From Burkholderiales bacterium (GTDB lineage Bacteria; Pseudomonadota; Gammaproteobacteria; Burkholderiales; Burkholderiaceae_C): DNA of 64,000 nucleotides. This document shows positions 10,772 through 18,464 of this stretch, piece by piece; position 1 is the first letter of the stretch, and the number at the start of each line of letters is the position of its first letter. The notes under the pieces were generated by a model. That model did no database searches. It saw nothing but the letters and a program-made list of their open reading frames with translations, and was not told where the DNA came from. The position numbers and the translations under genes are program-made. Location: the NCBI GenBank assembly GCA_017307855.1, contig JAFKGD010000006.1, positions 186,001 to 250,000 of the forward strand, written 5' to 3'.

Positions 10772-11251
10772 TCAGGCCACGCCGACGGCGCGCATCGCGG
10801 CACGGCCGGCCTGCACGGCTTCGACGATGTTCTGGTAGCCGGTGCAGCGGCAGATGTTGCCGTCCAGCTTCTCCCGGATCTCGAGGGCGTCGGCCTGCGG
10901 ATGACGACGGCACAGATCGATGGCACTCATCACCATGCCCGGCGTGCAGAAGCCGCATTGCAGGCCATGGCATGCACCGAAGGCGGCCTGCATGGGATGC
11001 AGCGGCGCGCCCCCGGCCGCGAGTCCCTCGATGGTGACGACCGCTCGCCCCGCCGCCTGCGCGGCCAGCTGGTTGCACGACTTCACCGCGCTGCCGTCGA
11101 GCAGCACGGTGCACGCGCCGCACTGCGCGGTGTCGCAGCCGACGTGCGTTCCCGTCAGGTGCAGGTGCTCGCGAAGTACCTGCACCAGCAGTGTGTTGGG
11201 CGCGACGTCGATCACGACCGGCTGATCGTTGACGCTGAGTTCGATCCGCAT
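10772..11251 (-). CDS. [2Fe-2S] small subunit of a molybdenum hydroxylase (CoxS-like)
   Basis: This 159-residue protein carries the two [2Fe-2S] clusters of a molybdenum hydroxylase. All eight ligands are visible: the ferredoxin-like cluster at Cys39, Cys44, Cys47 and Cys59, and the helical cluster at Cys99, Cys102, Cys134 and Cys136. It is the first gene of a minus-strand operon with the FAD and CoxG-like genes, divergent from the catalytic subunit gene at 11433. The divergent region holds a strong promoter pattern and operator-like palindrome. Confidence 0.95.
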   Translation of the reverse strand: MRIELSVNDQPVVIDVAPNTLLVQVLREHLHLTGTHVGCDTAQCGACTVLLDGSAVKSCNQLAAQAAGRAVVTIEGLAAGGAPLHPMQAAFGACHGLQCGFCTPGMVMSAIDLCRRHPQADALEIREKLDGNICRCTGYQNIVEAVQAGRAAMRAVGVA

Positions 11252-11322
11252 GCCACTCCTTCGGACACGCGTTCCGGGCGCACCGCAAAGCTACCGGGCG
11301 CTGGACGCGTTGTCCATATTTT

Positions 11323-11367
11323 GGAATACTGTTTCCGAAATGTGACACAATGGATTTTGCATGTCAA
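11323..11367 (-). promoter_or_regulatory. Promoter and putative IclR-type operator of coxSMG-like operon
   Basis: On the minus strand a perfect -35 TTGACA (11362-11367) and a -10-like CACATT (11339-11344) are separated by 17 bases. Two bases further on comes the inverted repeat GGAAA-N4-ATTCC (11323-11336), where a bound repressor would block RNA polymerase. The same layout recurs at 14734 and 34540. The site lies in the 181-base gap between the divergent small- and large-subunit genes and could also affect the large-subunit gene, for which I see no clear promoter. Confidence 0.7.
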
Positions 11368-11432
11368 ACATCGCGGCGGCGCGGCTCTTGCATGCGAGGC
11401 CGGTGGAACGGCATGACAGGACAGGATTGCGC

Positions 11433-13790
11433 ATGAGCTTCGACGCCCCCCCTATCGAGCCCCAGCGTTTCGGCAGCGGCCACGCCGTGAGACGCCTGGA
11501 AGACCCGGCCCTGCTGCGCGGCGCCGGCCAGTACACCGATGACATGCAGCGCGCGGCGCAGGCGCAACTGGTGTTCCTGCGCTCGCCCTATCCGCACGCC
11601 GGCATCCGCAGCATCGATACCGAAGCCGCGCGCGCCATGCCCGGCGTGCTGGCGATCTACACCGGCGCCGACCTGGTGACGGCGGGCGTGAAACCGCTGC
11701 CGACCACCAACGTGTTCACACGTGCCGACGGTTCTCCCGGCACATCGCCGCCGCGGCGCGCCCTGGCCCACGAGCGCGTGCGCTTCGTCGGCGAGCCCGT
11801 GGCCGCCGTGGTGGCAGAGACACTGCAGCAGGCGCGCGACGCGGCCGAGGCGGTGATGGTGGATTACGAAGAGCTGCCCGCAGTCGTCGACATGCGCCAG
11901 GCGATCGGACCCGGCGCCCCCGTGCTGCATGACGCGGCGCCCGACAACATCGTGGCCGAGACACGCTACGGCGATGCGGCGGCCGCCGACGCGGCGTTCG
12001 CGCGCGCGGCCCACGTCGTGTGTCTTTCCATCTTCAACCAGCGCGTGGTGGCGCTCACGCTCGAGCCGCGCGCCATGCTGGCCGAGATCGACCCCGGCGA
12101 CGGCCGCCTGGTGCTCCATTCCAGCTCGCAGATGCCCTCGGCCGTGCGCGACATCGTCGCCGGATCGCTGGGTCTGCCGCGCGAGAGCGTGCGCGTGAAG
12201 GTGGGTGACGTCGGTGGCGGGTTCGGCATGAAGACCGGCATCTACCCCGAGGATCTCGCCACCGCGTGGTGCGCGCACCAGTTGCGCCGGCCGGTCAAGT
12301 GGACGGCCGATCGCAGCGAGGAGTTCCTGGCCTCGGCCCATGGCCGCGACGTGGATGGCGAGGTCGCGATGGCCCTCGATGCCGATGGCCGCGTGCTGGC
12401 GCTGCGCGTCTCCAACCTGGCCAACATGGGCGGCTACGCCACGCCCACCGGAGCCATGATCCAGCTGCGGATCGGGCCCTGGGTCACCACCAGCGTCTAC
12501 GACATTGCGCTGGTGGATCTGCGCTACCGCGCCGTGCTCACCAACACCGCGCCCACGGGCTCCTACCGCGGCGCCGGCCGGCCGGAGGCCATCTTCGCGA
12601 TCGAGCGCCTGTTCGACGAAGCCGCGCGGGTGAGCGGCATCGACCGCATCGAGCTGCGCCGCCGCAACTTCATCCGGCCCGCCCAGATGCCCTACACCAA
12701 TGCGATGGGCCAGGTGTACGACAGCGGCGCGTTCGAGCGCCTGATGGACCGCGGCCTGGCGCTGGCCGACTGGAACGGATTCGAGGCGCGGCACGCCGCC
12801 GCGCGTGCACGCGGACGCCTGCGCGGCCTGGGGATCGCGACGTTCCTGGAATGGACTGGCGGCAACGCGCTGGAAGAGCGCGTCACCGTGACGGCGCTGG
12901 CGGACGGCACGATCGAGGTGTTCTCTGCCGTCAACGCCATGGGCCAGGGCATCGCGACCTCGCTGGCGCAACTGGTGGTGGATGTGTTCGGCGTGCCCAT
13001 CGGGCAAGTGCGCGTGGTGCTGGGCGACACCGATCGCGGCGATGGCTTCGGAACGGCGGGCTCGCGCTCACTGTTCACGGGCGGCTCCTCGATGCACGTG
13101 GGCGCCCATCGCTTCATCGAACACGCCCGCAGGCTGGCGGCCGAGTCGTTCGAGGTGGCGCCCGATGACGTGACCTACGGCGCCGGCCGGCTGCAGGTGG
13201 CGGGCACCGACCTCTCGATCGGGCTGGGCGAGCTGGCGGCGCGCCAGCCGGGCGGGCGCATCTTCACCGAATCGACCAGCCGCGTCGGCGGTCCGAGCTG
13301 GCCCAACGGCTGCCATGTGTGCGAGGTCGAGATCGACCCCGGGACGGGCGAGCTGGAAATCGTCGCCTACAGCTCGGTGAACGACATCGGCCGCGTGGTC
13401 AATCCCATGATCGTGCAGGGCCAGCTGGACGGCGCGGCCCTGCAGGGCATCGGCCAGGCGCTGATGGAGCACATGGTGTACGACCGCGAGACCGGCCAGC
13501 CCCTGACCGGCAGCCTCATGGACTACGCTGCGCCGCGCGCCGATGCGTTACGCATCGTGATGCGCAGCGAACTGGACGAGTCGACGCCGTGCCTGACCAA
13601 CCCGCTGGGCGTCAAGGGCGTGGGCGAGCTGGGCACCATCGGCTCGATGCCGGCCGTGGTCAATGCCACGGCCGACGCACTCGCGCGCTCCGGCCGCGCC
13701 GACCTGGCCGCCGGCCTGCAGATGCCACTGCGCGCGCCCGACCTGTGGCGGGCACTGCGATCGCCGGCCGGGACGTCCAGACCTGTATGA
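11433..13790 (+). CDS. Molybdopterin-binding catalytic subunit of a molybdenum hydroxylase (form II CoxL-like)
   Basis: This 785-residue subunit is the active-site component of a xanthine dehydrogenase/CO dehydrogenase-family hydroxylase. The Mo-cofactor motif GDVGGGFGMKTG, the GRGxQ-like substrate region and the C-terminal catalytic Glu in LGVKGVGELGTIGS are present. The active-site loop reads SYRGAGRPE, the AYRGAGR form of 'form II' enzymes, not the AYxCSFR loop with the copper-binding Cys of true CO dehydrogenase. It should therefore hydroxylate an organic substrate such as an aldehyde or N-heterocycle and not oxidise CO. The start at 11433 has AGGA upstream; an earlier in-frame ATG at 11361 overlaps the promoter of the divergent operon. 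Confidence 0.93.
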   Translation: MSFDAPPIEPQRFGSGHAVRRLEDPALLRGAGQYTDDMQRAAQAQLVFLRSPYPHAGIRSIDTEAARAMPGVLAIYTGADLVTAGVKPLPTTNVFTRADGSPGTSPPRRALAHERVRFVGEPVAAVVAETLQQARDAAEAVMVDYEELPAVVDMRQAIGPGAPVLHDAAPDNIVAETRYGDAAAADAAFARAAHVVCLSIFNQRVVALTLEPRAMLAEIDPGDGRLVLHSSSQMPSAVRDIVAGSLGLPRESVRVKVGDVGGGFGMKTGIYPEDLATAWCAHQLRRPVKWTADRSEEFLASAHGRDVDGEVAMALDADGRVLALRVSNLANMGGYATPTGAMIQLRIGPWVTTSVYDIALVDLRYRAVLTNTAPTGSYRGAGRPEAIFAIERLFDEAARVSGIDRIELRRRNFIRPAQMPYTNAMGQVYDSGAFERLMDRGLALADWNGFEARHAAARARGRLRGLGIATFLEWTGGNALEERVTVTALADGTIEVFSAVNAMGQGIATSLAQLVVDVFGVPIGQVRVVLGDTDRGDGFGTAGSRSLFTGGSSMHVGAHRFIEHARRLAAESFEVAPDDVTYGAGRLQVAGTDLSIGLGELAARQPGGRIFTESTSRVGGPSWPNGCHVCEVEIDPGTGELEIVAYSSVNDIGRVVNPMIVQGQLDGAALQGIGQALMEHMVYDRETGQPLTGSLMDYAAPRADALRIVMRSELDESTPCLTNPLGVKGVGELGTIGSMPAVVNATADALARSGRADLAAGLQMPLRAPDLWRALRSPAGTSRPV

Positions 13791-13799
13791 GCCGACTTC

Positions 13800-13829
13800 T
13801 ATAATCCTGCCCCGCCAACAGGGAGTCAC
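13800..13829 (+). promoter_or_regulatory. -10 element and ribosome binding site of the IclR-family gene
   Basis: A perfect TATAAT (13800-13805) follows the stop of the large-subunit gene by nine bases, and GGGAG lies eight bases before the ATG at 13830. No good -35 is visible (TCCAGA at 13776-13781 is the best fit). The regulator therefore probably has its own promoter, separate from its proposed targets, although readthrough from the upstream gene is possible. Confidence 0.5.
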
Positions 13830-14588
13830 ATGAACAACACGCTGGTCAAGGGTTTGCAGGTGCTGGAGGCGCTCGCGCGCAGCGAGCGCCCGCTGGGCGT
13901 CAGCGAACTCGCGCTCATGCTCGACATGGGCAAGAGCAACGTCCACCGCCTGCTGCAGGCACTGGTGGAACTGCGCTATGTGGTCAAGGACGAGACCACC
14001 TCCGAATATTCGGCATCGCTCAAGGTGTGGGAACTGGGCAACCGGTTGTCGCTGCGCCTGGCTGTTCGCCATGCCGCGCAGACCCGCATGACCGAGCTGC
14101 TGCTGGCCACCCGCGAATCGGTGCACTTGTCGGTGCTCGAGGGCTACGAGGTGCTCTACGTGCACAAGCTCGACAGTCCCGAGCCGGTGCGCGCCTACTC
14201 CGAGATCGGCGGCCGCGCGCCCGCGCACTGCGTGGCCACGGGCAAGGCCATCCTGGCCTGGCAGCCCGAGGCGGCGCTCGAGAACTTCATCGCGCACGGA
14301 CTGGCCGGGCACTCGGAGAACACGATCACCGACCCGGATGACTTCCGGCGCGAGCTCGAGCGCGTGCGCAATCTCGGCTACGCGGTCAACCGCGGCGAGT
14401 GGCGCGACAGCGTTTGGGGCATCGCCTCGCCGATCCGTGATTCCACCGGTGCGGTGGTGGCCGCGCTCGGCGTCTCCGGTCCTTCGTCACGCCTCAAGCC
14501 CGGCCTGATCAAGTCGCTGGCCGCCCACGTGATCGAGGCTGCCGACGCGGTCTCGCTGGACGCGAGTCCGCCGCACGAGCCCGCCTGA
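13830..14588 (+). CDS. IclR-family transcriptional regulator
   Basis: This 252-residue regulator has the IclR architecture: an N-terminal winged helix-turn-helix (about residues 1-65, with LGVSELALMLDMGKSNVHRLLQALVELRYV) and a C-terminal effector-binding domain (about 80-245, with GKAILAW and GYAVNRGEWRDSVWGIASPIRD). IclR proteins bind short palindromes and respond to small metabolites, as repressors or activators. It is flanked by operons that share a GGAAY-N4-RTTCC palindrome, close in form to the TGGAAAT-N-ATTTCCA box of E. coli IclR, so it is the obvious candidate to control them. Its effector is probably the substrate or an intermediate of the pathway. A clear terminator hairpin follows the gene. 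Confidence 0.95.
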   Translation: MNNTLVKGLQVLEALARSERPLGVSELALMLDMGKSNVHRLLQALVELRYVVKDETTSEYSASLKVWELGNRLSLRLAVRHAAQTRMTELLLATRESVHLSVLEGYEVLYVHKLDSPEPVRAYSEIGGRAPAHCVATGKAILAWQPEAALENFIAHGLAGHSENTITDPDDFRRELERVRNLGYAVNRGEWRDSVWGIASPIRDSTGAVVAALGVSGPSSRLKPGLIKSLAAHVIEAADAVSLDASPPHEPA

Positions 14589-14623
14589 GCGGCACGCCCC
14601 GCGCGGGCGCATTCCCATTCCCC

Positions 14624-14650
14624 GAAAAGCGGCCCCTGCGGCCGCTTTTC
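14624..14650 (+). terminator. Hairpin terminator after the IclR-family gene
   Basis: A perfect 11-base-pair stem, GAAAAGCGGCC pairing with GGCCGCTTTTC around a five-base loop CCTGC, starts 36 bases after the stop codon. The AAAAG/CTTTT ends supply the T-run within the stem, so it should work in both directions. It separates the regulator from the following catabolic operon. Confidence 0.8.
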
Positions 14651-14733
14651 GCATTGCGGCGATGCCACGGCATCGCCGGCGCCAGGCCGCGCGCGAGAGC
14701 TGCGCCGATCGCACGCCACCCCCCTGGCCACGC

Positions 14734-14778
14734 TTGACACCCGGTTCGAGCTATGCCACATTTTAGAATAGTCGTTCC
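14734..14778 (+). promoter_or_regulatory. Promoter and putative IclR-type operator of the rid-thiol operon
   Basis: A perfect -35 TTGACA (14734-14739) is followed after 17 bases by the -10-like CACATT (14757-14762) and, two bases later, by the inverted repeat AGAAT-N4-GTTCC (14765-14778). An A/T-rich stretch continues to 14790. The arrangement copies the coxSMG-like and 34540 sites base for base in spacing. The operon's first gene starts about 105 bases downstream. Confidence 0.7.
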
Positions 14779-14882
14779 GTATTTTAAAATCACAGCATTC
14801 TCAATGGTGAACGGGTTCTGGCACGGCTCATGCACCACCCACCCGTCACCGAACCGGTTTTCCCAGCACAAGGAAGCTACCC

Positions 14883-15230
14883 ATGGAACTCAAGTACGTC
14901 GGCTCCGGCACCCGCTACAGCAAGGCCGTGATCCACGGCAGCACGGTCTACCTGGCCGGCAACGTCGCGAAGGACCCCGGCCCCACGGCGGCCGAGCAGG
15001 CCCGCATGATCCTCTCGCAGATCGACGACACGCTGGCGCTGTGCGGCATCGACAAGTCGCGCATCATGACGGCCACCATCGTGTTCGCCGACATGCGTGA
15101 CTTCGATGCGGTGAACGACGTTTGGGATGCATGGGTCTTGCCCGATCACCTGCCCACGCGCACGCCGATCGAGGCCAAGCTGATCACGCCGCGCCACCTG
15201 GTGGCCATGCAGATCACTGCGGCCCTGTGA
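14883..15230 (+). CDS. Rid-family protein (RidA-like), first gene of thiol operon
   Basis: This 115-residue protein belongs to the Rid (YjgF/YER057c/UK114) family. RidA members hydrolyse reactive enamines and imines, such as 2-aminoacrylate released by PLP-dependent lyases, to keto acids plus ammonia. The fold motifs SKAVIHGSTVYLAGNVAKD and the C-terminal PTRTPIEAKL are visible; Arg93 aligns with the catalytic Arg of RidA. It is preceded by a strong ribosome binding site (AAGGAAG). In this operon it could clear the enamine produced by the C-S lyase at 17244. A second, diverged Rid protein follows after 11 bases. Confidence 0.9.
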   Translation: MELKYVGSGTRYSKAVIHGSTVYLAGNVAKDPGPTAAEQARMILSQIDDTLALCGIDKSRIMTATIVFADMRDFDAVNDVWDAWVLPDHLPTRTPIEAKLITPRHLVAMQITAAL

Positions 15231-15241
15231 GCGAGGCGCGC

Positions 15242-15631
15242 ATGAGCAAGCCCCCTTCCGCCACCGCGAACGCGCATGCCGGCCTGCCGGTGCGGCGCGA
15301 AGCGCTCGACAGCAGCTCCAGCCTGGCCGTGGTGCACGACAGCACGGCGTACCTGGCCGCGCTGCTGCCCGACCCCGCACTGCCGACGGTCGCCGAGCAG
15401 ACGCAGGACGTCCTCGATCAGATCGACAAGGTGCTGGCCCAGTGCGGCACCAGCAAGCGAAAGATCCTGATGGCCCACATCTACTGCGCCGACAGCCGCC
15501 ACTTCGACGAAGTGAATACGCGCTGGGATGCCTGGGTGCCCTGGCACGACCCGCCGGTGTGCAACTACGTGGTGGCCAAGTTGCTGTCGCCCCGCCACAA
15601 GGTATCCATCCAGGTGGTCTGCGGCGTCTGA
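15242..15631 (+). CDS. Rid-family protein lacking the catalytic arginine
   Basis: This 129-residue second Rid protein is related to its neighbour (TVAEQTQDVLDQIDKVLAQCG, SPRHKVSIQV) but differs at the active site: where RidA proteins have Pro-x-Arg it has PVC (Cys107), so enamine deaminase activity is doubtful. Tandem Rid genes may form mixed trimers or have separate substrates. The start at ATG 15242 was chosen because the open frame upstream overlaps the first rid gene and does not look like protein of this family. Its actual function is unknown. Confidence 0.85.
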   Translation: MSKPPSATANAHAGLPVRREALDSSSSLAVVHDSTAYLAALLPDPALPTVAEQTQDVLDQIDKVLAQCGTSKRKILMAHIYCADSRHFDEVNTRWDAWVPWHDPPVCNYVVAKLLSPRHKVSIQVVCGV

Positions 15632-15693
15632 CCCGCCACCTGCCCCTTCCCGGCGCGCGACCGCGCCCCGAACACATCACGACAGGAATTGCC

Positions 15694-17226
15694 ATGACTT
15701 CGAAACTCCAATCCGTCCCGCAGGAAACCGCGGCCCTGCTCGAACGCCTGGGCGTGCCCAAGGCGGCCGTCACCGGCGGCTCGCTTTCCGTCATGTCGCC
15801 CATCGACGGCAGCGAGATGGCGCGCGTGGTCGAGCATTCGGCCGCGCAGACGCAGGCGCAGATCGCCGCCGCGCAGGCCGCCTTCGTCAAGTGGCGCCTG
15901 GTGCCCGCCCCGCGCCGTGGCGAGCTGGTCCGCCTGCTGGGCGAAGAGCTGCGCGCCGCCAAGGAAGACCTCGGCCGCCTGGTGAGCATCGAAGCCGGCA
16001 AGATCCTCTCGGAGGGCCTGGGCGAGGTGCAGGAGATGATCGACATCTGCGAATTCGCGGTCGGCCTCTCGCGCCAGCTCTACGGGCTGACCATCGCCAC
16101 CGAACGGCCCAATCACCGCATGATGGAAACCTGGCACCCGGCCGGCGTGGTGGCCGTGATCTCGGCCTTCAACTTCCCGGTGGCCGTGTGGTCGTGGAAC
16201 TCGGCCATCGCCCTGGTGTGCGGTGATCCGGTCATCTGGAAGCCCTCGGAGAAGGCGCCCCTCACGGCGCTGGCGACGCATGCGCTGATGGAACGCGCGC
16301 TGGCGAAGTTCGGCAGCGATGCGCCCGAGGGCCTGGCCAGCCTGCTCATCGGCCGCGCCGACATCGGACAGATCCTGGTGGACGACCGCCGTGTCGCCAT
16401 CGTCTCGGCCACGGGCTCGACGCGCATGGGCCATGCCGTGGCGCAGCGCGTGGCGGCGCGCTTCGGCCGCGCCGTGCTGGAACTGGGCGGCAACAACGCG
16501 GCCATCATCTGCCCTTCGGCCGATCTCGAGCTGGCGCTGCGCGGCATCGCCTTCGCGGCCATGGGCACGGCCGGTCAGCGCTGCACGTCGCTGCGGCGCC
16601 TGTTCGTGCACAAGAGCGTGGCCGACAAGCTGCTGCCCCGGCTCAAGAAGGTGTACGGCTCGGTGGCCATCGGCGATCCGCGCGCGGCGGACACGCTGAT
16701 CGGCCCCCTGCGCGATCAGGGCGCGTTCGATGCCATGCAGAAGGCTCTGGACGAGGCCCGCGCCAGCGGCGGGCAGGTCACCGGCGGCGAGCGCGTCAGC
16801 ACCGCGGCTGGCGAGGGCGGCTACTACGTGCGCCCGGCGCTGGTCGAAATGCCGTCGCAGTCGGAAGTGGTGGAACGCGAGACGTTCGCGCCCATCCTGT
16901 ACGTGATGACCTACGACGACTTCGACGCCGTGCTCGAGTTGCACAACGCCGTGCCGCAGGGGCTGTCGTCCTCCATCTTCACCACCGACCTGCGCGAGGC
17001 CGAGCGCTTCCTGTCGGCCGCCGGTTCGGACTGCGGCGTGGCCAACGTCAACATCGGCCCGTCGGGCGCCGAGATCGGCGGTGCCTTCGGCGGCGAGAAG
17101 GAGACGGGCGGTGGCCGCGAGGCGGGCTCCGACAGCTGGCGCGCCTACATGCGCCGCGCCACCAACACCATCAACTACGGCACCTCGCTCCCGCTGGCGC
17201 AGGGCGTCAAGTTCGACGTCGAGTGA
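15694..17226 (+). CDS. ALDH7-like aldehyde dehydrogenase
   Basis: This 510-residue NAD(P)-dependent dehydrogenase oxidises an aldehyde to an acid. Catalytic residues are visible: Asn160 in SAFNFPV, Glu263 in LELGGNN and the nucleophile Cys297 in TAGQRCTSLRRLF. The motifs ELGGNNA and GTAGQRCT with RRLF mark the ALDH7 branch (alpha-aminoadipic semialdehyde dehydrogenase, AmaB/Pcd), whose members act on semialdehydes in equilibrium with cyclic imines. The true substrate here may be another amino-aldehyde. The start at 15694 has an AGGA-type site (GACAGGAATT). It lies between the rid genes and the C-S lyase in a plus-strand operon. Confidence 0.93.
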   Translation: MTSKLQSVPQETAALLERLGVPKAAVTGGSLSVMSPIDGSEMARVVEHSAAQTQAQIAAAQAAFVKWRLVPAPRRGELVRLLGEELRAAKEDLGRLVSIEAGKILSEGLGEVQEMIDICEFAVGLSRQLYGLTIATERPNHRMMETWHPAGVVAVISAFNFPVAVWSWNSAIALVCGDPVIWKPSEKAPLTALATHALMERALAKFGSDAPEGLASLLIGRADIGQILVDDRRVAIVSATGSTRMGHAVAQRVAARFGRAVLELGGNNAAIICPSADLELALRGIAFAAMGTAGQRCTSLRRLFVHKSVADKLLPRLKKVYGSVAIGDPRAADTLIGPLRDQGAFDAMQKALDEARASGGQVTGGERVSTAAGEGGYYVRPALVEMPSQSEVVERETFAPILYVMTYDDFDAVLELHNAVPQGLSSSIFTTDLREAERFLSAAGSDCGVANVNIGPSGAEIGGAFGGEKETGGGREAGSDSWRAYMRRATNTINYGTSLPLAQGVKFDVE

Positions 17227-17243
17227 CGGACGGCAGGCGCGCG

Positions 17244-18452
17244 ATGAAACCCGACACCGTGCTCGTGCACGCGGGGCGTGACCCCGGGCGCTTCGGCGGA
17301 CTGGTGAACGCCCCGGTCAGCCGCGCCTCGACCATCCTGCACGCCGACATGGCGACCTACCGGCTGGCGCAGGCCGACAAGCATGGCCGCCCGTACTACG
17401 GACGGTTCGGCACGGCCACGCACCGCATGCTCGAGGAGGCCTGCACGCAACTGGACGATGGACACGGCACGGTGCTGTTTCCCTCGGGCCTGGCGGCGTG
17501 CACGGGCGCGCTCAATGCGGTCGTCAGGCCCGGCTCGCACCTGCTCATGGTCGATTCCGTCTACGGCCCGGTGCGTGACTACTGCGACACGGTACTCGCT
17601 GAGCGCGGCGTGCAGACCGAGTACTACCCGCCATCGCTGGGCGCCGACATCGCCACGCGCCTGCGCCCGGACACCTCGGCCGTGTACTGCGAATCGCCCG
17701 GTTCGCTCACCTTCGAGATCCAGGACCTGCCCGCCATCGCCGAGGCCGCGCATCGCGCCGGCGCGGCCGTGCTGGCGGACAACACCTGGGCCACGCCGTT
17801 CTTCTGCCAGCCCCTGGCGCTGGGCGCCGACATCGCGGTGCAGGCTGCCACCAAATACCTCGTCGGTCATTCCGATGCGATGCTGGGCGTGGCCGTGGCC
17901 AACGAACGCTGCTACCTGCCACTGCGCACGGCCGCCGCGCGCCAGGGCAACTCGGTCAGTGCCGACGACTGCACGCTCGCCCTGCGCGGCCTGCGCACGC
18001 TGGGTGTGCGGCTGCGCCAGCACCAGGCCAGCGCGCTGGCGCTGGCGCGCTGGCTCCAGGGCCGACCCGAGGTGCTGCGGGTGGACCACCCGGCGCTGCC
18101 GGACGATCCCGGCCATGCGCTGTGGCGGCGTGATTTCCGTGGCGCCTCGGGTCTGTTCGGCTTCGAGCTGCAGCCGGTGCCGGAGGCCGCGGTGGACGAC
18201 TTCATCGACGGCCTGGCCCTGTTCGGCATCGGTGCCAGCTGGGGCGGATTCGAGAGCCTGATCCTGCCCAGCCATCCCAAGCGCAGCTGCACCGGCGGCG
18301 CGCATCCGGCCGGCGTGCTGCTGCGGCTGCACATCGGGCTGGAAGACGTGGACGACCTGCAGGCCGACCTCGCCGCCGGGCTCGATCGCCACATCGCGCC
18401 CAGGCTGCTTCCTCCGCGCGTCGCTGCGCCTCCCCTCGTCAAACACTCCTGA
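17244..18452 (+). CDS. Cystathionine beta-lyase-like PLP enzyme (C-S lyase)
   Basis: This 402-residue PLP enzyme is of the Cys/Met metabolism family. Lys204 in QAATKYLVGHSD is the Schiff-base lysine, Asp179 in ADNTWATP holds the pyridine nitrogen, and YYGRFGTATHRMLE and LFPSGLAA are the usual substrate and cofactor motifs. Such enzymes cleave C-S bonds, giving a thiol plus 2-aminoacrylate, which becomes pyruvate and ammonia. Placed with two Rid proteins and a thiol dioxygenase, it looks catabolic rather than a methionine biosynthesis enzyme. ATG 17244 is preferred; a GTG at 17223 overlapping the dehydrogenase stop is an alternative. Confidence 0.9.
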   Translation: MKPDTVLVHAGRDPGRFGGLVNAPVSRASTILHADMATYRLAQADKHGRPYYGRFGTATHRMLEEACTQLDDGHGTVLFPSGLAACTGALNAVVRPGSHLLMVDSVYGPVRDYCDTVLAERGVQTEYYPPSLGADIATRLRPDTSAVYCESPGSLTFEIQDLPAIAEAAHRAGAAVLADNTWATPFFCQPLALGADIAVQAATKYLVGHSDAMLGVAVANERCYLPLRTAAARQGNSVSADDCTLALRGLRTLGVRLRQHQASALALARWLQGRPEVLRVDHPALPDDPGHALWRRDFRGASGLFGFELQPVPEAAVDDFIDGLALFGIGASWGGFESLILPSHPKRSCTGGAHPAGVLLRLHIGLEDVDDLQADLAAGLDRHIAPRLLPPRVAAPPLVKHS

Positions 18453-18464
18453 CTGGAACACAAC

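Noticed and set aside
11433-13790. CO dehydrogenase for carbon monoxide oxidation
   Set aside because: The active-site loop is SYRGAGR, without the Cys of the AYxCSFR loop that binds copper in true CO dehydrogenase, and the gene order is not coxMSLDEFG.
17244-18452. Methionine biosynthesis gene metC
   Set aside because: Sequence class fits, but the operon contains only catabolic partners and is under a predicted catabolic regulator; no met genes are nearby.
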